In this document: piece by piece, positions 1 to 7,799 of the stretch | Numbering within the stretch: position 1 is the stretch's first letter | Layout of the letters: every line of letters starts with the position of its first letter | From: Desulfuromonas sp. | Lineage (GTDB): Bacteria > Desulfobacterota > Desulfuromonadia > Desulfuromonadales > Desulfuromonadaceae | DNA: 44,766 nucleotides | Direction of reading: 5' to 3' | Assembly: GCA_028685815.1 (NCBI GenBank) | Contig: JAQUDG010000006.1 | Span: 1 to 44,766, forward strand | Notes under the pieces: generated by a model | Database searches by the model: none | Seen by the model: the letters and a program-made list of their open reading frames with translations, nothing else | Told to the model about the DNA's origin: nothing | Made by a program: the position numbers and the translations under genes

Positions 1-544
1 CGTGGTGGAGTTATTTATCCACCGAGCTATGCGTATCCGCGATATTAAGCAGGTTATTGTCTCCTCTGCGGTTACTTCTGCCACCCTGCTGGTGATTGTT
101 GCGGGTGCATCGGTGTTCGGCGAGTATCTGACCTTTGAACAGATTCCGACTCAGATCGCCAATGCGGCGGTCAGCAGCTTCGATTCAACCTGGTCGTTTT
201 TACTGATAGTCAACGTGCTGCTGCTGTTTATTGGCATGTTTATGGATATCATCTCCGCCACCATCATTCTGACCCCGATCTTTCTGCCGCTGTTGGCGCA
301 GTTCGGAATCGACACCCTCCACTTTGGCCTGATCATGACCTTCAATTTGGGTATCGGCTACTGCACTCCGCCCCTAGGGGTGAGTCTGTTTATCTCCGGC
401 GCGGTGGCCAACAGAAATATTCTGTATGTTTCGCGCGCGGTAATGCCATTTCTACTGATCCAACTGGCTATCTTGCTGTTGCTCACGTTCTGGCCTGATC
501 CGGTGCTGCTCCTGCCGCGCCTGCTACTTGGCTACAAGGGCTAA
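1..544 (+). CDS. TRAP transporter large permease (DctM family), C-terminal part; 5' end outside window
   Basis: This is the end of the large membrane subunit of a tripartite ATP-independent periplasmic transporter, which imports small acids or related solutes using an ion gradient together with a periplasmic binding protein and a small membrane subunit. About 180 residues are visible: the reading frame is open from the first bases, so the GTG near the edge is probably internal. Several hydrophobic helices are present, together with the family-typical stretches GMFMDIISATIILTPIFLP and FNLGIGYCTPPLGVSLF near the C-terminus. The substrate cannot be inferred. A universal stress protein and a tiny membrane protein follow at short spacing, which suggests one operon. 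Confidence 0.9.
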   Translation, partial: VVELFIHRAMRIRDIKQVIVSSAVTSATLLVIVAGASVFGEYLTFEQIPTQIANAAVSSFDSTWSFLLIVNVLLLFIGMFMDIISATIILTPIFLPLLAQFGIDTLHFGLIMTFNLGIGYCTPPLGVSLFISGAVANRNILYVSRAVMPFLLIQLAILLLLTFWPDPVLLLPRLLLGYKG

Positions 545-581
545 GCTAAAAAAGTGCATTGAGCTGAAAAGGAGAAAACGC

Positions 582-1001
582 ATGAAGATACTCGTCCCCA
601 TCCGTGACGGGCGCACCAGTGAGGCAACCTTGAACAATATCATTGCCCACAAGGATCAATTCACTGCCCCTATAACCCTGTTGCATGTGGTCAACGTCAA
701 GGTAATGGACTACAGAATGATCCCCGACTTTCAGATAGAGATGATACGGCAGCAGGCGACCAAAGCTGGGCAGAAGCTGCTGGATGAGAAGAGCGCGTAT
801 CTTAAGGCGGCGGGGGTTGAGGTGACCCCACGCATGGAGCACGGTTATCCGCGAGACGTTATCTGTGCTATCGCCAACAATGAAGCGTTCTCGTTGCTGG
901 TCATAGGTCGTCACGATCGCGGTGAACTCCGCGATGTTTTGCTTGGCTCAGTGTCCAACTATGTGCTGCATAAGGTCAAGTGCCCGGTGCTGTTGTTTTA
1001 G
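582..1001 (+). CDS. Universal stress protein, UspA family
   Basis: A 139-residue single Usp domain, a cytoplasmic nucleotide-binding regulatory fold. The ATG at 582 is chosen because AAGGAG lies just upstream and the protein then begins MKILVPIRDG, the normal family start. The C-terminal nucleotide loop reads GRHDRGELRDVLLGS. It keeps the first and last glycines of the ATP-type pattern G-x2-G-x9-G-S/T, but the second glycine is Asp. Usp proteins encoded beside TRAP transporters have a known precedent in TeaD, which modulates the Halomonas ectoine transporter TeaABC. A similar role here is inference from position. Confidence 0.9.
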   Translation: MKILVPIRDGRTSEATLNNIIAHKDQFTAPITLLHVVNVKVMDYRMIPDFQIEMIRQQATKAGQKLLDEKSAYLKAAGVEVTPRMEHGYPRDVICAIANNEAFSLLVIGRHDRGELRDVLLGSVSNYVLHKVKCPVLLF

Positions 1002-1051
1002 GCCCGTACGCTTAAACCCCGCATATTCCCCCCTTTTAAAGGAGAGTTACA

Positions 1052-1216
1052 ATGGATTCGATCTGGGTTTTAGTTCTGGCGGTAGTTATCTGGGTGGCGC
1101 TGAATCGCTGGGTGCTGCCTAGGTTTGGTTTGGGCTGAAGGGCTAACTCTTGTGATCTTCCGGTACGGAAGAAAAAAAGCCCTACAGAGGAAGAAAACCA
1201 AAACCCCGAAGATTAA
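1052..1216 (+). CDS. Small single-pass membrane selenoprotein (UGA = selenocysteine at residue 29), candidate
   Basis: A short gene with a strong ribosome site (AAAGGAGAG ending 5 bases before ATG 1052). The first 28 codons give one N-terminal membrane helix, MDSIWVLVLAVVIWVALNRW, followed by VLPRFGLG. An in-frame TGA at 1136-1138 comes next. Reading it as selenocysteine gives U29, then RANSC (Cys34), a basic patch VRKKK and an acidic tail ending EENQNPED before TAA at 1214-1216: 54 residues with a U-x4-C pair. A hairpin with all the features of a bacterial SECIS starts directly after the TGA. The gene ends shortly before a strong terminator, so it is the last gene of the TRAP-usp operon. The same window encodes MnmH, which needs selenophosphate. 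If TGA is a true stop, the product is a 28-residue membrane peptide. The function is unknown; a membrane-anchored redox or selenium/metal-binding role is conceivable. Confidence 0.72.
1139..1183 (+). promoter_or_regulatory. Candidate bacterial SECIS element (selenocysteine insertion hairpin)
   Basis: Immediately after the TGA, AGGGCT (1139-1144) pairs perfectly with AGCCCT (1178-1183). Inside it TCTTCCG (1156-1162) pairs perfectly with CGGAAGA (1166-1172), closing a 3-base loop GTA. The loop begins with G, and 24 bases separate the TGA from the loop. Published bacterial SECIS rules ask for a G in the first two loop bases, a 3-14 base loop and roughly 16-37 bases from UGA, and all are met. It is not an intrinsic terminator: A residues, not T residues, follow the inner stem on the plus strand, and no T tract follows on the minus strand. 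Confidence 0.7.
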
Positions 1217-1243
1217 GTTTTGGTCGGTAGAAACACACAAAAG

Positions 1244-1287
1244 AGAAGAGGCAGGCACCGTATTCCGCGGGCCTGCCTCTTCTTTTT
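1244..1287. terminator. Bidirectional rho-independent terminator
   Basis: A 13-bp perfect stem (AGAAGAGGCAGGC with GCCTGCCTCTTCT) encloses a 14-base loop, with a T run after it on the plus strand and TCTCTTTTG after it on the minus strand. It separates the plus-strand TRAP-usp-selenoprotein operon from the convergent dfx gene. Confidence 0.88.
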
Positions 1288-1323
1288 AAATCAACAACGC
1301 TTACTTATACTGCAGAGAAACTA

Positions 1324-1704
1324 CTACTTCTCTGCTTTCCACAGCCCGTGCAGATTGCAGTACTCACGCGCGGTAAGTTTTTCTGCCTTGATGCAGAAAG
1401 TGGCCTGGGGCTTATCGCCGGGCTTCAGGAACGCACGATAGCTCTTGCCGTCAGCGATCAGCTCAATCCACTCAATGTAGTGATCATCTGCCATCGGGTG
1501 CAGGGTGCTACCGACGGTAACAGTTACCTTGTCGCCATCTTTTTCGATAACGGGCACATGCTTTTCTTGCGCAGCGTCGGTTGTATTGGCTTTGTGTAGT
1601 TTCATCTCTTCACCACAACATACCAGGGCTCCAGCGCCAGTGTGGAGAACTTCAACAATGTTGCCACACACATCACACTTATATACACCTTGTTGTTCAG
1701 TCAT
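1324..1704 (-). CDS. dfx: Desulfoferrodoxin (2Fe superoxide reductase)
   Basis: Reduces superoxide to hydrogen peroxide without producing O2; a cytoplasmic oxidative defence typical of anaerobes. The 126 residues cover the full two-domain class. The desulforedoxin-type centre has Cys10, Cys13, Cys29 and Cys30. The catalytic square-pyramidal Fe site shows the EKHVP motif (Glu47, Lys48, His49), His69 and His75 in [12 protein letters not shown], and Cys116/His119 in CNLHG. The ATG has an AAGGAG ribosome site 7-8 bases upstream. It appears monocistronic, between the terminator at 1244-1287 and the sugar dehydratase gene, which ends 182 bases upstream of its start. No rubredoxin gene is adjacent. 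Confidence 0.96.
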   Translation of the reverse strand: MTEQQGVYKCDVCGNIVEVLHTGAGALVCCGEEMKLHKANTTDAAQEKHVPVIEKDGDKVTVTVGSTLHPMADDHYIEWIELIADGKSYRAFLKPGDKPQATFCIKAEKLTAREYCNLHGLWKAEK

Positions 1705-1886
1705 TACTTAAGCTCCTTCTGTAGTCTGAGTTCGGGTTCCACTGCGGGTTTCGCGACATACACACCGCAGCGCCAGGAATTCTTCATCCCCATGGAGCAG
1801 TAGCATAGCAAAGCCACGCGCAAATGCAACCACCGTGCGCCCCTGGGTTGGGCCATGCATGGATACGACTTCGGTTTGACTCTGGT

Positions 1887-3749
1887 TTAATTGCGATAAT
1901 AATCTGGGAGGACTTGATGCTCAAACTCAGGGACAATCTCATGCAGCAGCTCACCTACCCGCGGCAGATTCATCTGCTTAGCCGCTGCATACAGCTCGTC
2001 AAGTTGACGCTGAAGAGTGTCTTTATCCCCGGGCAGTGACAGGGCAACACAAATTTTTTCGTGGCGCGTGGGTTTCACCCCTTCCCCTTGCAGGAGCAAT
2101 TCCTCATGGAGTTTTTCGCCGGGGCGCAACCCCGTAATTTCTATATCGATCTCTTCATAAGGTTCTTTTCCGGACAAGCGAATAAGTTCCTCTGCCAGAT
2201 GGAGTATTTTTACCGGGGCGCCCATATCAAGCAGAAATATTTCTCCCCCGTCTCCCATGCTCCCAGCCTGGAGCACCAACTGGGTTGCTTCAGGAATGGT
2301 CATAAAAAAACGGGTGACCTCGGGGTGAGTGACCGTTACAGGACCACCATTACGAATTTGCTCCGTAAAGGTAGGGATTACGCTGCCACTACTGCCGAGC
2401 ACATTCCCAAACCTGACCGTGACAAAGCGGGTCTGACTGGCGCGCGCCAAGGTCTGCACCAGTTTTTCCGCCGTACGCTTTGAAGCCCCCATGACGCTGG
2501 TGGGGTTTACCGCTTTATCGGTGGAAATCATGACAAAGCGCTCAACCCCCGTTGCTGAGGCAGTCTCTGCCACAACCTGGGTGCCACGCACATTGTTATT
2601 TACCGCCTCAGCTGGATTTATTTCCATCATAGGCACGTGTTTATATGCCGCAGCGTGAAAGACCACCTGGGGCTTAAATTCCGCAAATATCGCCTCAACC
2701 CGGGCACGATGGCGGATGTCGCCGATGATCGGATAGAGCGAAACCCCGGCAAGGGTCTGACGTAATTCCTGCTCCACCAGAAACAGTGGTGTTTCGGCAT
2801 TTTCAAACAGCACCAACTTCTGCGGTGCAAAGCGCGCGATCTGACGGCAAAGTTCTGCCCCTATACTCCCTCCGGCACCGGTTACCAGGACGCATTTACC
2901 CTGTAGGTATTTCAAGATTTCTCCGGTTTCAAGTTTGACCTGGGCGCGCCCCAGCAGATCTTCTAACGATACATCCTTAAGCTGCTGCACCGATACCGAA
3001 CCGTCGATAAGGCTGCCAACACTCGGCAGGGTCTTGAACGGCACCTGAACCTCCTGACACTGGGATACAATTTCTTTTATTTTGGCTCCTGAAACCGACG
3101 GCATCGCGATAATCACCTCATCCACGAGGCGGCGCTGACATAGTTGAGCTACTTCGTCACAGCGACCGAGCACCTTGATTCCCTGAAAGGTTTCCTTGCG
3201 CTTCAACGGATCATCATCGACAAAGCCCAATGCCTTACTTTGGAGATCGCGGTTCAGGCGAATCTCTTTGGCTATCATCTGCCCCGCCCGACCGGCCCCG
3301 GCTATCAACAGACGCTTTTCTCCTGAGGGGTTAAGAGATATGCGAAACCGACCCTCACGCAGAATCCGGATACAAAAGCGCACTCCGCCTACGGCCATAA
3401 AGCAAAAGAAGCCATCAAGGATGAGCACTGAACGGGGGATATGTTCCAGCCGGTACACAAAAACAGCGTAGGCAACCACTGCAGCCGAAGCAAAGAGGTT
3501 GGCCTTGAAAATGGCAATGAGGTCCGTCATAGACACATACCGCCACCAGCCGCTGAATAGGCCATAGCGCCAAAAAAACAGCAATTTTATGCTTACCACC
3601 GCAGGTAGCATTTTTTTGAGCGTAAGCACCTGAGCCGCACCAAGGATGAAATCATAGCGCAACGCAAAAGCCATAAAGAGGCTTAAAATCACGATGCCTA
3701 GATTAAGGACAATTATAAACGGCATGCGCCAGTGGAAATATTTATTCAT
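1887..3749 (-). CDS. Membrane-bound nucleoside-diphosphate-sugar 4,6-dehydratase (CapD/WbpM/PglF family)
   Basis: A 620-residue polysaccharide-biosynthesis enzyme expected to convert a UDP-HexNAc (commonly UDP-GlcNAc) to the 4-keto-6-deoxy sugar, for surface glycans or glycosylation. The N-terminus (about 1-130) has four hydrophobic helices. A first Rossmann-like domain shows GAGRAGQ at 151-157. The catalytic SDR domain begins at GAGGSIG (291-297). The active-site stretch STDKAVNPTSVMGASK (409-424) carries Met420 and Lys424, the M-x3-K variant typical of the WbpM/PglF group in place of Tyr-x3-Lys. LRPGEKLHEELL lies near the C-terminus. No other glycan genes are next to it, so its pathway cannot be assigned. 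The ribosome site is weak. Confidence 0.92.
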   Translation of the reverse strand: MNKYFHWRMPFIIVLNLGIVILSLFMAFALRYDFILGAAQVLTLKKMLPAVVSIKLLFFWRYGLFSGWWRYVSMTDLIAIFKANLFASAAVVAYAVFVYRLEHIPRSVLILDGFFCFMAVGGVRFCIRILREGRFRISLNPSGEKRLLIAGAGRAGQMIAKEIRLNRDLQSKALGFVDDDPLKRKETFQGIKVLGRCDEVAQLCQRRLVDEVIIAMPSVSGAKIKEIVSQCQEVQVPFKTLPSVGSLIDGSVSVQQLKDVSLEDLLGRAQVKLETGEILKYLQGKCVLVTGAGGSIGAELCRQIARFAPQKLVLFENAETPLFLVEQELRQTLAGVSLYPIIGDIRHRARVEAIFAEFKPQVVFHAAAYKHVPMMEINPAEAVNNNVRGTQVVAETASATGVERFVMISTDKAVNPTSVMGASKRTAEKLVQTLARASQTRFVTVRFGNVLGSSGSVIPTFTEQIRNGGPVTVTHPEVTRFFMTIPEATQLVLQAGSMGDGGEIFLLDMGAPVKILHLAEELIRLSGKEPYEEIDIEITGLRPGEKLHEELLLQGEGVKPTRHEKICVALSLPGDKDTLQRQLDELYAAAKQMNLPRVGELLHEIVPEFEHQVLPDYYRN

Positions 3750-3878
3750 CGTATTTGTCGTCCAGACCGCGGTGGCACCACAGGTTTAGTCCGTTAAACG
3801 CAAGTATCCAGAGCATTATATTACCTTATGCCTGGCGTTAATACTCCCTTAAAAAACCTTTTAAAAATCAAGTATACC

Positions 3879-5312
3879 CTACAGGAACGGACTGAACAGG
3901 CGCAAGAAGCGATCACTGAGCTTTGTCAATAAAAACTGTGACTCTACTTCCTCGAGTTCTATCTTGCGTGCTGCAGCCCGCACTGCGTCAAAATGGGTGC
4001 GCAGATCTTCATTCAGCTCACTATCATATATCTCTAGATTGAATTCAAAATTCAAGCGCAGACTGCGCGCATCCATATTGGCGGAACCAACCATGGCATA
4101 GTTCTCATCCATCAGAATAAGTTTACTGTGCACAAAGCAACCAGGCTGGTACATGATGTTAATTCCGTAGCGCAACAGTTCCGAATAATTGGCGCGGCTC
4201 GCCCCTGCTACGAATGGGAGGTTGTTCTCTTCCGGTAGAATTATCTCAACCTTCACCCCCCTTAAAGCTGCGCTGCACAACGCGGTGATCATGGTTGGAT
4301 CTGGGACAAAATATGGGGTCATGATAGATACACGGCTACGCGCACAGTTCAAGGCCCCGGTTACAATCCAGAGTAGCTTTTCGTAATCTTCGTTGGGCCC
4401 AGCGCTGACTCCGCGGCACAGTGCGGCACCATCGGGGAGGGGGTCTGGATAGGCGCGTACCGTCACGATTTCGCCAGTAGCAAAGTGCCAGTCTTCCATG
4501 AAGGCTGCCTGCATGTGCCCCACAACCGGTCCAAGGAATTTAAAATGGATATCCGCTACCGGCCTGCGCCTACCCGGATTACTGACGATATGGCGGGTGC
4601 TAATATTCATCCCCCCCGTAAATCCGACACATCCATCTACAACCAGAATTTTTCTGTGATTGCGTAGATTTATATGCAGCCCACGCCGGGATAAAGAGAA
4701 CGGAAGGAACAGGGCATAGCGCACCTTCGAATGCTTGAACAACCTTCTGGCTCTGGGCAGGGTGTACATCTCACCCAGTGCATCTACCAGCACACGTACT
4801 TCAACCCCACGTTCAGCTGCCCTGACCATGGCGCGAGCAAATTCTTTTCCACATTCGCGGGTGTCAAAAATGTAACTGGATAAATCTATGCAGTGCTGCG
4901 CATTATTTATGGCGGCAAGCATTTCCGGGTACGCCTGCTCCCCATTTATCAGCGCTTGAACCTTGTTTCCATCCACCAGGGGTCTTCTGGTAACGGCATC
5001 TGAGAGCTGCCGTAGTAGCACGTAATTCTGGGTTTTAAACGGTGCCCGAAGAATTCCCGGAAGCTCTTGGGGCAGCTCAACCCCTTCGGGTAGATGGATC
5101 CCCTCGCCACGTGTCTGCCACACCCGCGCCCGCGTGCGGATGCGATTTCGCCCAAACAGCCAGTAGAGAAACGGACCAAATCCGGGCAAACCCAGACATA
5201 CCGCCATCCATCCCAGCGCGGCGCGCGGATCTTGCTTGTGCAGTAGCACGTGCACCGTTGCAATAGCCGATACGCCGTATAAAATTATAAGAAAAAATAT
5301 ATCCAGAAACAT
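3879..5312 (-). CDS. cls: Cardiolipin synthase (phospholipase D superfamily)
   Basis: Makes cardiolipin from phosphatidylglycerol at the inner membrane. The 477-residue form starting at ATG 5312 is preferred: AGGAAGAG sits just upstream and the protein begins MFLDIFFLIILYGV, the normal Cls start, followed by a second helix ending PGFGPFLYWLFGRNR. The frame stays open to 5546 but the extra 78 residues are Cys-rich and unlike the family. Two PLD catalytic motifs are intact: H219-x-K221 with Asp226 in NHRKILVVDG, and H395-x-K397 with Asp402 in VHSKLILMD. Its start faces the divergent persulfide reductase gene. Confidence 0.94.
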   Translation of the reverse strand: MFLDIFFLIILYGVSAIATVHVLLHKQDPRAALGWMAVCLGLPGFGPFLYWLFGRNRIRTRARVWQTRGEGIHLPEGVELPQELPGILRAPFKTQNYVLLRQLSDAVTRRPLVDGNKVQALINGEQAYPEMLAAINNAQHCIDLSSYIFDTRECGKEFARAMVRAAERGVEVRVLVDALGEMYTLPRARRLFKHSKVRYALFLPFSLSRRGLHINLRNHRKILVVDGCVGFTGGMNISTRHIVSNPGRRRPVADIHFKFLGPVVGHMQAAFMEDWHFATGEIVTVRAYPDPLPDGAALCRGVSAGPNEDYEKLLWIVTGALNCARSRVSIMTPYFVPDPTMITALCSAALRGVKVEIILPEENNLPFVAGASRANYSELLRYGINIMYQPGCFVHSKLILMDENYAMVGSANMDARSLRLNFEFNLEIYDSELNEDLRTHFDAVRAAARKIELEEVESQFLLTKLSDRFLRLFSPFL

Positions 5313-5629
5313 CGCTCTTCCTATGGACAAGCGCAGTTGCAGGAGCAACCAATTGACTGGTACTTTGGTTAAAGTTTCCGCCAGCGGACAGGCAATGTCC
5401 CTAACCTGAAGAACAAAAAAGTAGCATACCACAAACACACAATTTCCAGCACCAGTACATCCACACACCAATAGCCACGCACCAATGGTGAGGGACGTGA
5501 AAATGCGACAGCAGAGAGCATCACGGGCGGGCACCTTTGGTGACATGGCGCCTATTATATGCTTAGATGCGCCACATAATTCGAAGCGTAGTATTATATT
5601 TTAGAACCATTGCATTTCTAGGAGGATTT
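5313..5629. other. Divergent intergenic region between cls and the persulfide reductase gene
   Basis: About 317 bases without a preferred coding call. The frame upstream of cls is open through most of it (an alternative longer N-terminus), and both divergent promoters must lie here. On the plus strand TATATT (around 5594-5599) is a possible -10 element ahead of the AGGAGG ribosome site. I see no riboswitch, repeat or RNA gene. Confidence 0.4.
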
Positions 5630-7309
5630 ATGCTCCAGCTCAGACAGCGCATCCTTATTATCGGCGGAGTGGCAGCAGGAATGAAAACGGCCTGTCGCCT
5701 GCGACGCCTTGATCCGGATGCGGATATCAAAGTGATTGATCGCACCAACAATATCTCTTACGGCGCTTGTCCGCTCCCTTACTACATCGAGGGGCTGTAT
5801 GACGATATTTATGAGGTCAGGAAAACCCCCAACGGGGTGCTGCGGGATGAGAGCTTCTTTGCTCGGATTAAGGGCTTTGAAACCCTTACCCGCACCGAGG
5901 CTCTTAAGATAAATAGAGCGGATAAAACCGTTTTGATTCGCCACCTAGACAGCGGGGAAGAGACAGAATTAGGCTACGACAAGCTGGTTATGGCGACGGG
6001 AAATGAGCCCATCATGCCACCCCTACCCGGGATGGAGCTACCGGGTGTATTGCCCCTAAAAACCATGGAACAAGCGCAAGAAATAGATCGCCTGACCCAT
6101 GAAGGCAAGAATGCGGTGATCATCGGCGCCGGCCTGATCGGTCTTGAAATGGCCGAAGCCCTGAGCGTGCGCGGTCTCAATGTCACTGTTATCGAAATGA
6201 AAGGTCAGGTTCTCGCTTCCGCTCTTGATTTCAGCATGGCCGCCATGGTGCATCACGAACTAAAACGCCATAAAGTGAACCTGTGTCTGGCTGAACCGCT
6301 GGAACGCATCGAGGGGCACGACCATGTTACCACGGTAGTAACCAGCAAAGGAACCTATCCCGCCGATTTGGTCGTTGTCGCAGTAGGGGTTCGCCCCGCC
6401 GTTCAGCTGGCTAAAGATGCAGGTATAGTGCTTGGACCTACTGGAGCTATCGCAGTAAATGCATATATGCAGAGCTCTGACCCAGATATATACGCAGCGG
6501 GTGACTGCGCCGAATGCACCGACTTTTTGAGCAATAAAAAGGTTTACGTTCCTCTCGGCTCGACTGCCAACAAGCACGGTCGGGTGGTTGCCAATAATAT
6601 TGGCGGCCGTTATGAACAATTCCCAGGGATTTTGGGCTCGTTAGCGGTCAAAGTGTTCGATTTACACGTCGCCCGTACCGGGATGTCATCGGCAGATGCG
6701 CGTTTGATTGGGTTAAACCCTGAAAGCATTGTAGTTTCAGCGTTCGACTACGCACATCTATATCCTGGCAATAAACCCATCGTCATGAAGCTAATAGTTG
6801 AGCGCACCAGCCGCAAGATACTCGGCGCTCAGGTGGTAGGACCAGGAGTGGTGGACAAACGCGCTGACGTCATCGCCACGGCCATCACCCTTGGGGCCAG
6901 CGTAGACCAGTTGGCACAACTGGATCTATGTTACGCTCCCCCTTTCTCTAACGCGATGGACGTTCTACATCAGGCTGCCAATGCTATGCGGAATAAGCTC
7001 GATGGACTTGCAGAAAGTTTGAGTTCCGTAGCCGTCAAGCAACTGCTGGATAACAATGAGAAGTTTATCTTTCTCGATGTACGCTCACCAGCAGAACATG
7101 CCAAGGAAAGGATCAAAGGAGCGACCCTCATACCGCTTGGTGCTCTGCGCCAGAAGTTAACCGACCTACCGATAAATACCTTGATTGTGCCGTTTTGTAA
7201 AATGAGTCTGCGCGGATACGAGGCCCAGCTTATACTCCAGCAGGCTGGGTTCAGAAACGTGCGCTATATGGAAGGGGGAATTTTGGGGTGGCCTTACGAG
7301 GTGGAATAG
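5630..7309 (+). CDS. CoA-disulfide / NADH-dependent persulfide reductase with C-terminal rhodanese domain
   Basis: A 559-residue FAD enzyme of the CoA-disulfide reductase-rhodanese (CoADR-RHD / Npsr) type, the same length class as the Bacillus anthracis and Shewanella enzymes known to reduce CoA disulfide or persulfides and polysulfides with NAD(P)H. ATG 5630 is chosen because AGGAGG lies 5 bases upstream. FAD binding is shown by IGGVAAGMKTACRLRR near the N-terminus, the redox Cys47 by SYGACPLPYYIEG, and the second dinucleotide fold by VIIGAGLIGLEMAEAL. The last ~95 residues are a rhodanese domain with active Cys523 in CKMSLRGY. It is probably cytoplasmic and active in sulfur or persulfide metabolism. 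It ends before a strong bidirectional terminator and appears monocistronic. Confidence 0.92.
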   Translation: MLQLRQRILIIGGVAAGMKTACRLRRLDPDADIKVIDRTNNISYGACPLPYYIEGLYDDIYEVRKTPNGVLRDESFFARIKGFETLTRTEALKINRADKTVLIRHLDSGEETELGYDKLVMATGNEPIMPPLPGMELPGVLPLKTMEQAQEIDRLTHEGKNAVIIGAGLIGLEMAEALSVRGLNVTVIEMKGQVLASALDFSMAAMVHHELKRHKVNLCLAEPLERIEGHDHVTTVVTSKGTYPADLVVVAVGVRPAVQLAKDAGIVLGPTGAIAVNAYMQSSDPDIYAAGDCAECTDFLSNKKVYVPLGSTANKHGRVVANNIGGRYEQFPGILGSLAVKVFDLHVARTGMSSADARLIGLNPESIVVSAFDYAHLYPGNKPIVMKLIVERTSRKILGAQVVGPGVVDKRADVIATAITLGASVDQLAQLDLCYAPPFSNAMDVLHQAANAMRNKLDGLAESLSSVAVKQLLDNNEKFIFLDVRSPAEHAKERIKGATLIPLGALRQKLTDLPINTLIVPFCKMSLRGYEAQLILQQAGFRNVRYMEGGILGWPYEVE

Positions 7310-7375
7310 GAGTACCTCGCCGCTTGATCGGCTGCGAACTGTAAATCTGATGTGACCAAATGACTAACGTTAACC

Positions 7376-7421
7376 AAACTAAACAGGCGCCCACCCACAA
7401 GGGGAAGCGCCTGTTTAGTTT
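7376..7421. terminator. Bidirectional rho-independent terminator
   Basis: A 15-bp perfect stem (AAACTAAACAGGCGC with GCGCCTGTTTAGTTT) encloses a 16-base loop; A/T-rich outer base pairs provide T-rich tails in both directions. It lies between the convergent persulfide reductase gene and atpE. Confidence 0.85.
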
Positions 7422-7443
7422 GAAACAGAATCTAGCGGAAAAC

Positions 7444-7710
7444 TTACTTTCCAGCTAACTCCATAACCTGAGCTGTAAACGGATTAGCGAACAGAATGAT
7501 CATAGCTACTACGAATACGTAGATTGCCAGGGACTCAATCATCGCCAGACCGATCATCATTGTGGTCAGAATTTTACCGCTAGCGCTAGGGTTGCGTGCA
7601 ACACCTTCAACCGCTGATTTAATCGCCATTCCTTGGCCGATACCTGTACCAAATGAGCCAATAGCCATACCAAAACCAGCTGCGATCATACACCATGCAA
7701 AAAATGTCAT
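7444..7710 (-). CDS. atpE: ATP synthase Fo subunit c
   Basis: The proteolipid of the rotor ring that carries the coupling ion. The ATG at 7710 follows AGAAGGAG and gives the normal 88-residue hairpin ([14 protein letters not shown] onward). Helix 1 contains GTGIGQG with Gln26, and the loop contains Arg39 in [10 protein letters not shown]. Helix 2 has the ion-binding Glu59 followed by Ser60, with Tyr64 (IESLAIY). Gln26, Glu59, Ser60 and Tyr64 match ligands of known Na+-type c rings, while the Thr of that signature is Leu61. Last gene of the Fo operon atpZ-atpI-atpB-atpE, followed by the terminator at 7376-7421. Confidence 0.96.
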   Translation of the reverse strand: MTFFAWCMIAAGFGMAIGSFGTGIGQGMAIKSAVEGVARNPSASGKILTTMMIGLAMIESLAIYVFVVAMIILFANPFTAQVMELAGK

Positions 7711-7799
7711 CTTCGTTCTCCTTCTAAAACAATACGAGTTTATTCTTCCTATACAATATAGGACCACTTAACCGCTATGCGGTCATACTAAGCAATTCT

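Noticed and set aside
1139-1183. Reading the hairpin after the small gene as an ordinary transcription terminator
   Set aside because: No T tract follows the stems on either strand, and a much stronger terminator lies at 1244-1287.
5313-5546. N-terminal extension of cardiolipin synthase
   Set aside because: The frame is open, but the ATG at 5312 has a good ribosome site and the usual Cls N-terminus; the extension is Cys-rich and unlike the family.
5768-5776. Selenocysteine in the persulfide reductase
   Set aside because: Both active positions are encoded by ordinary Cys codons and there is no in-frame TGA.
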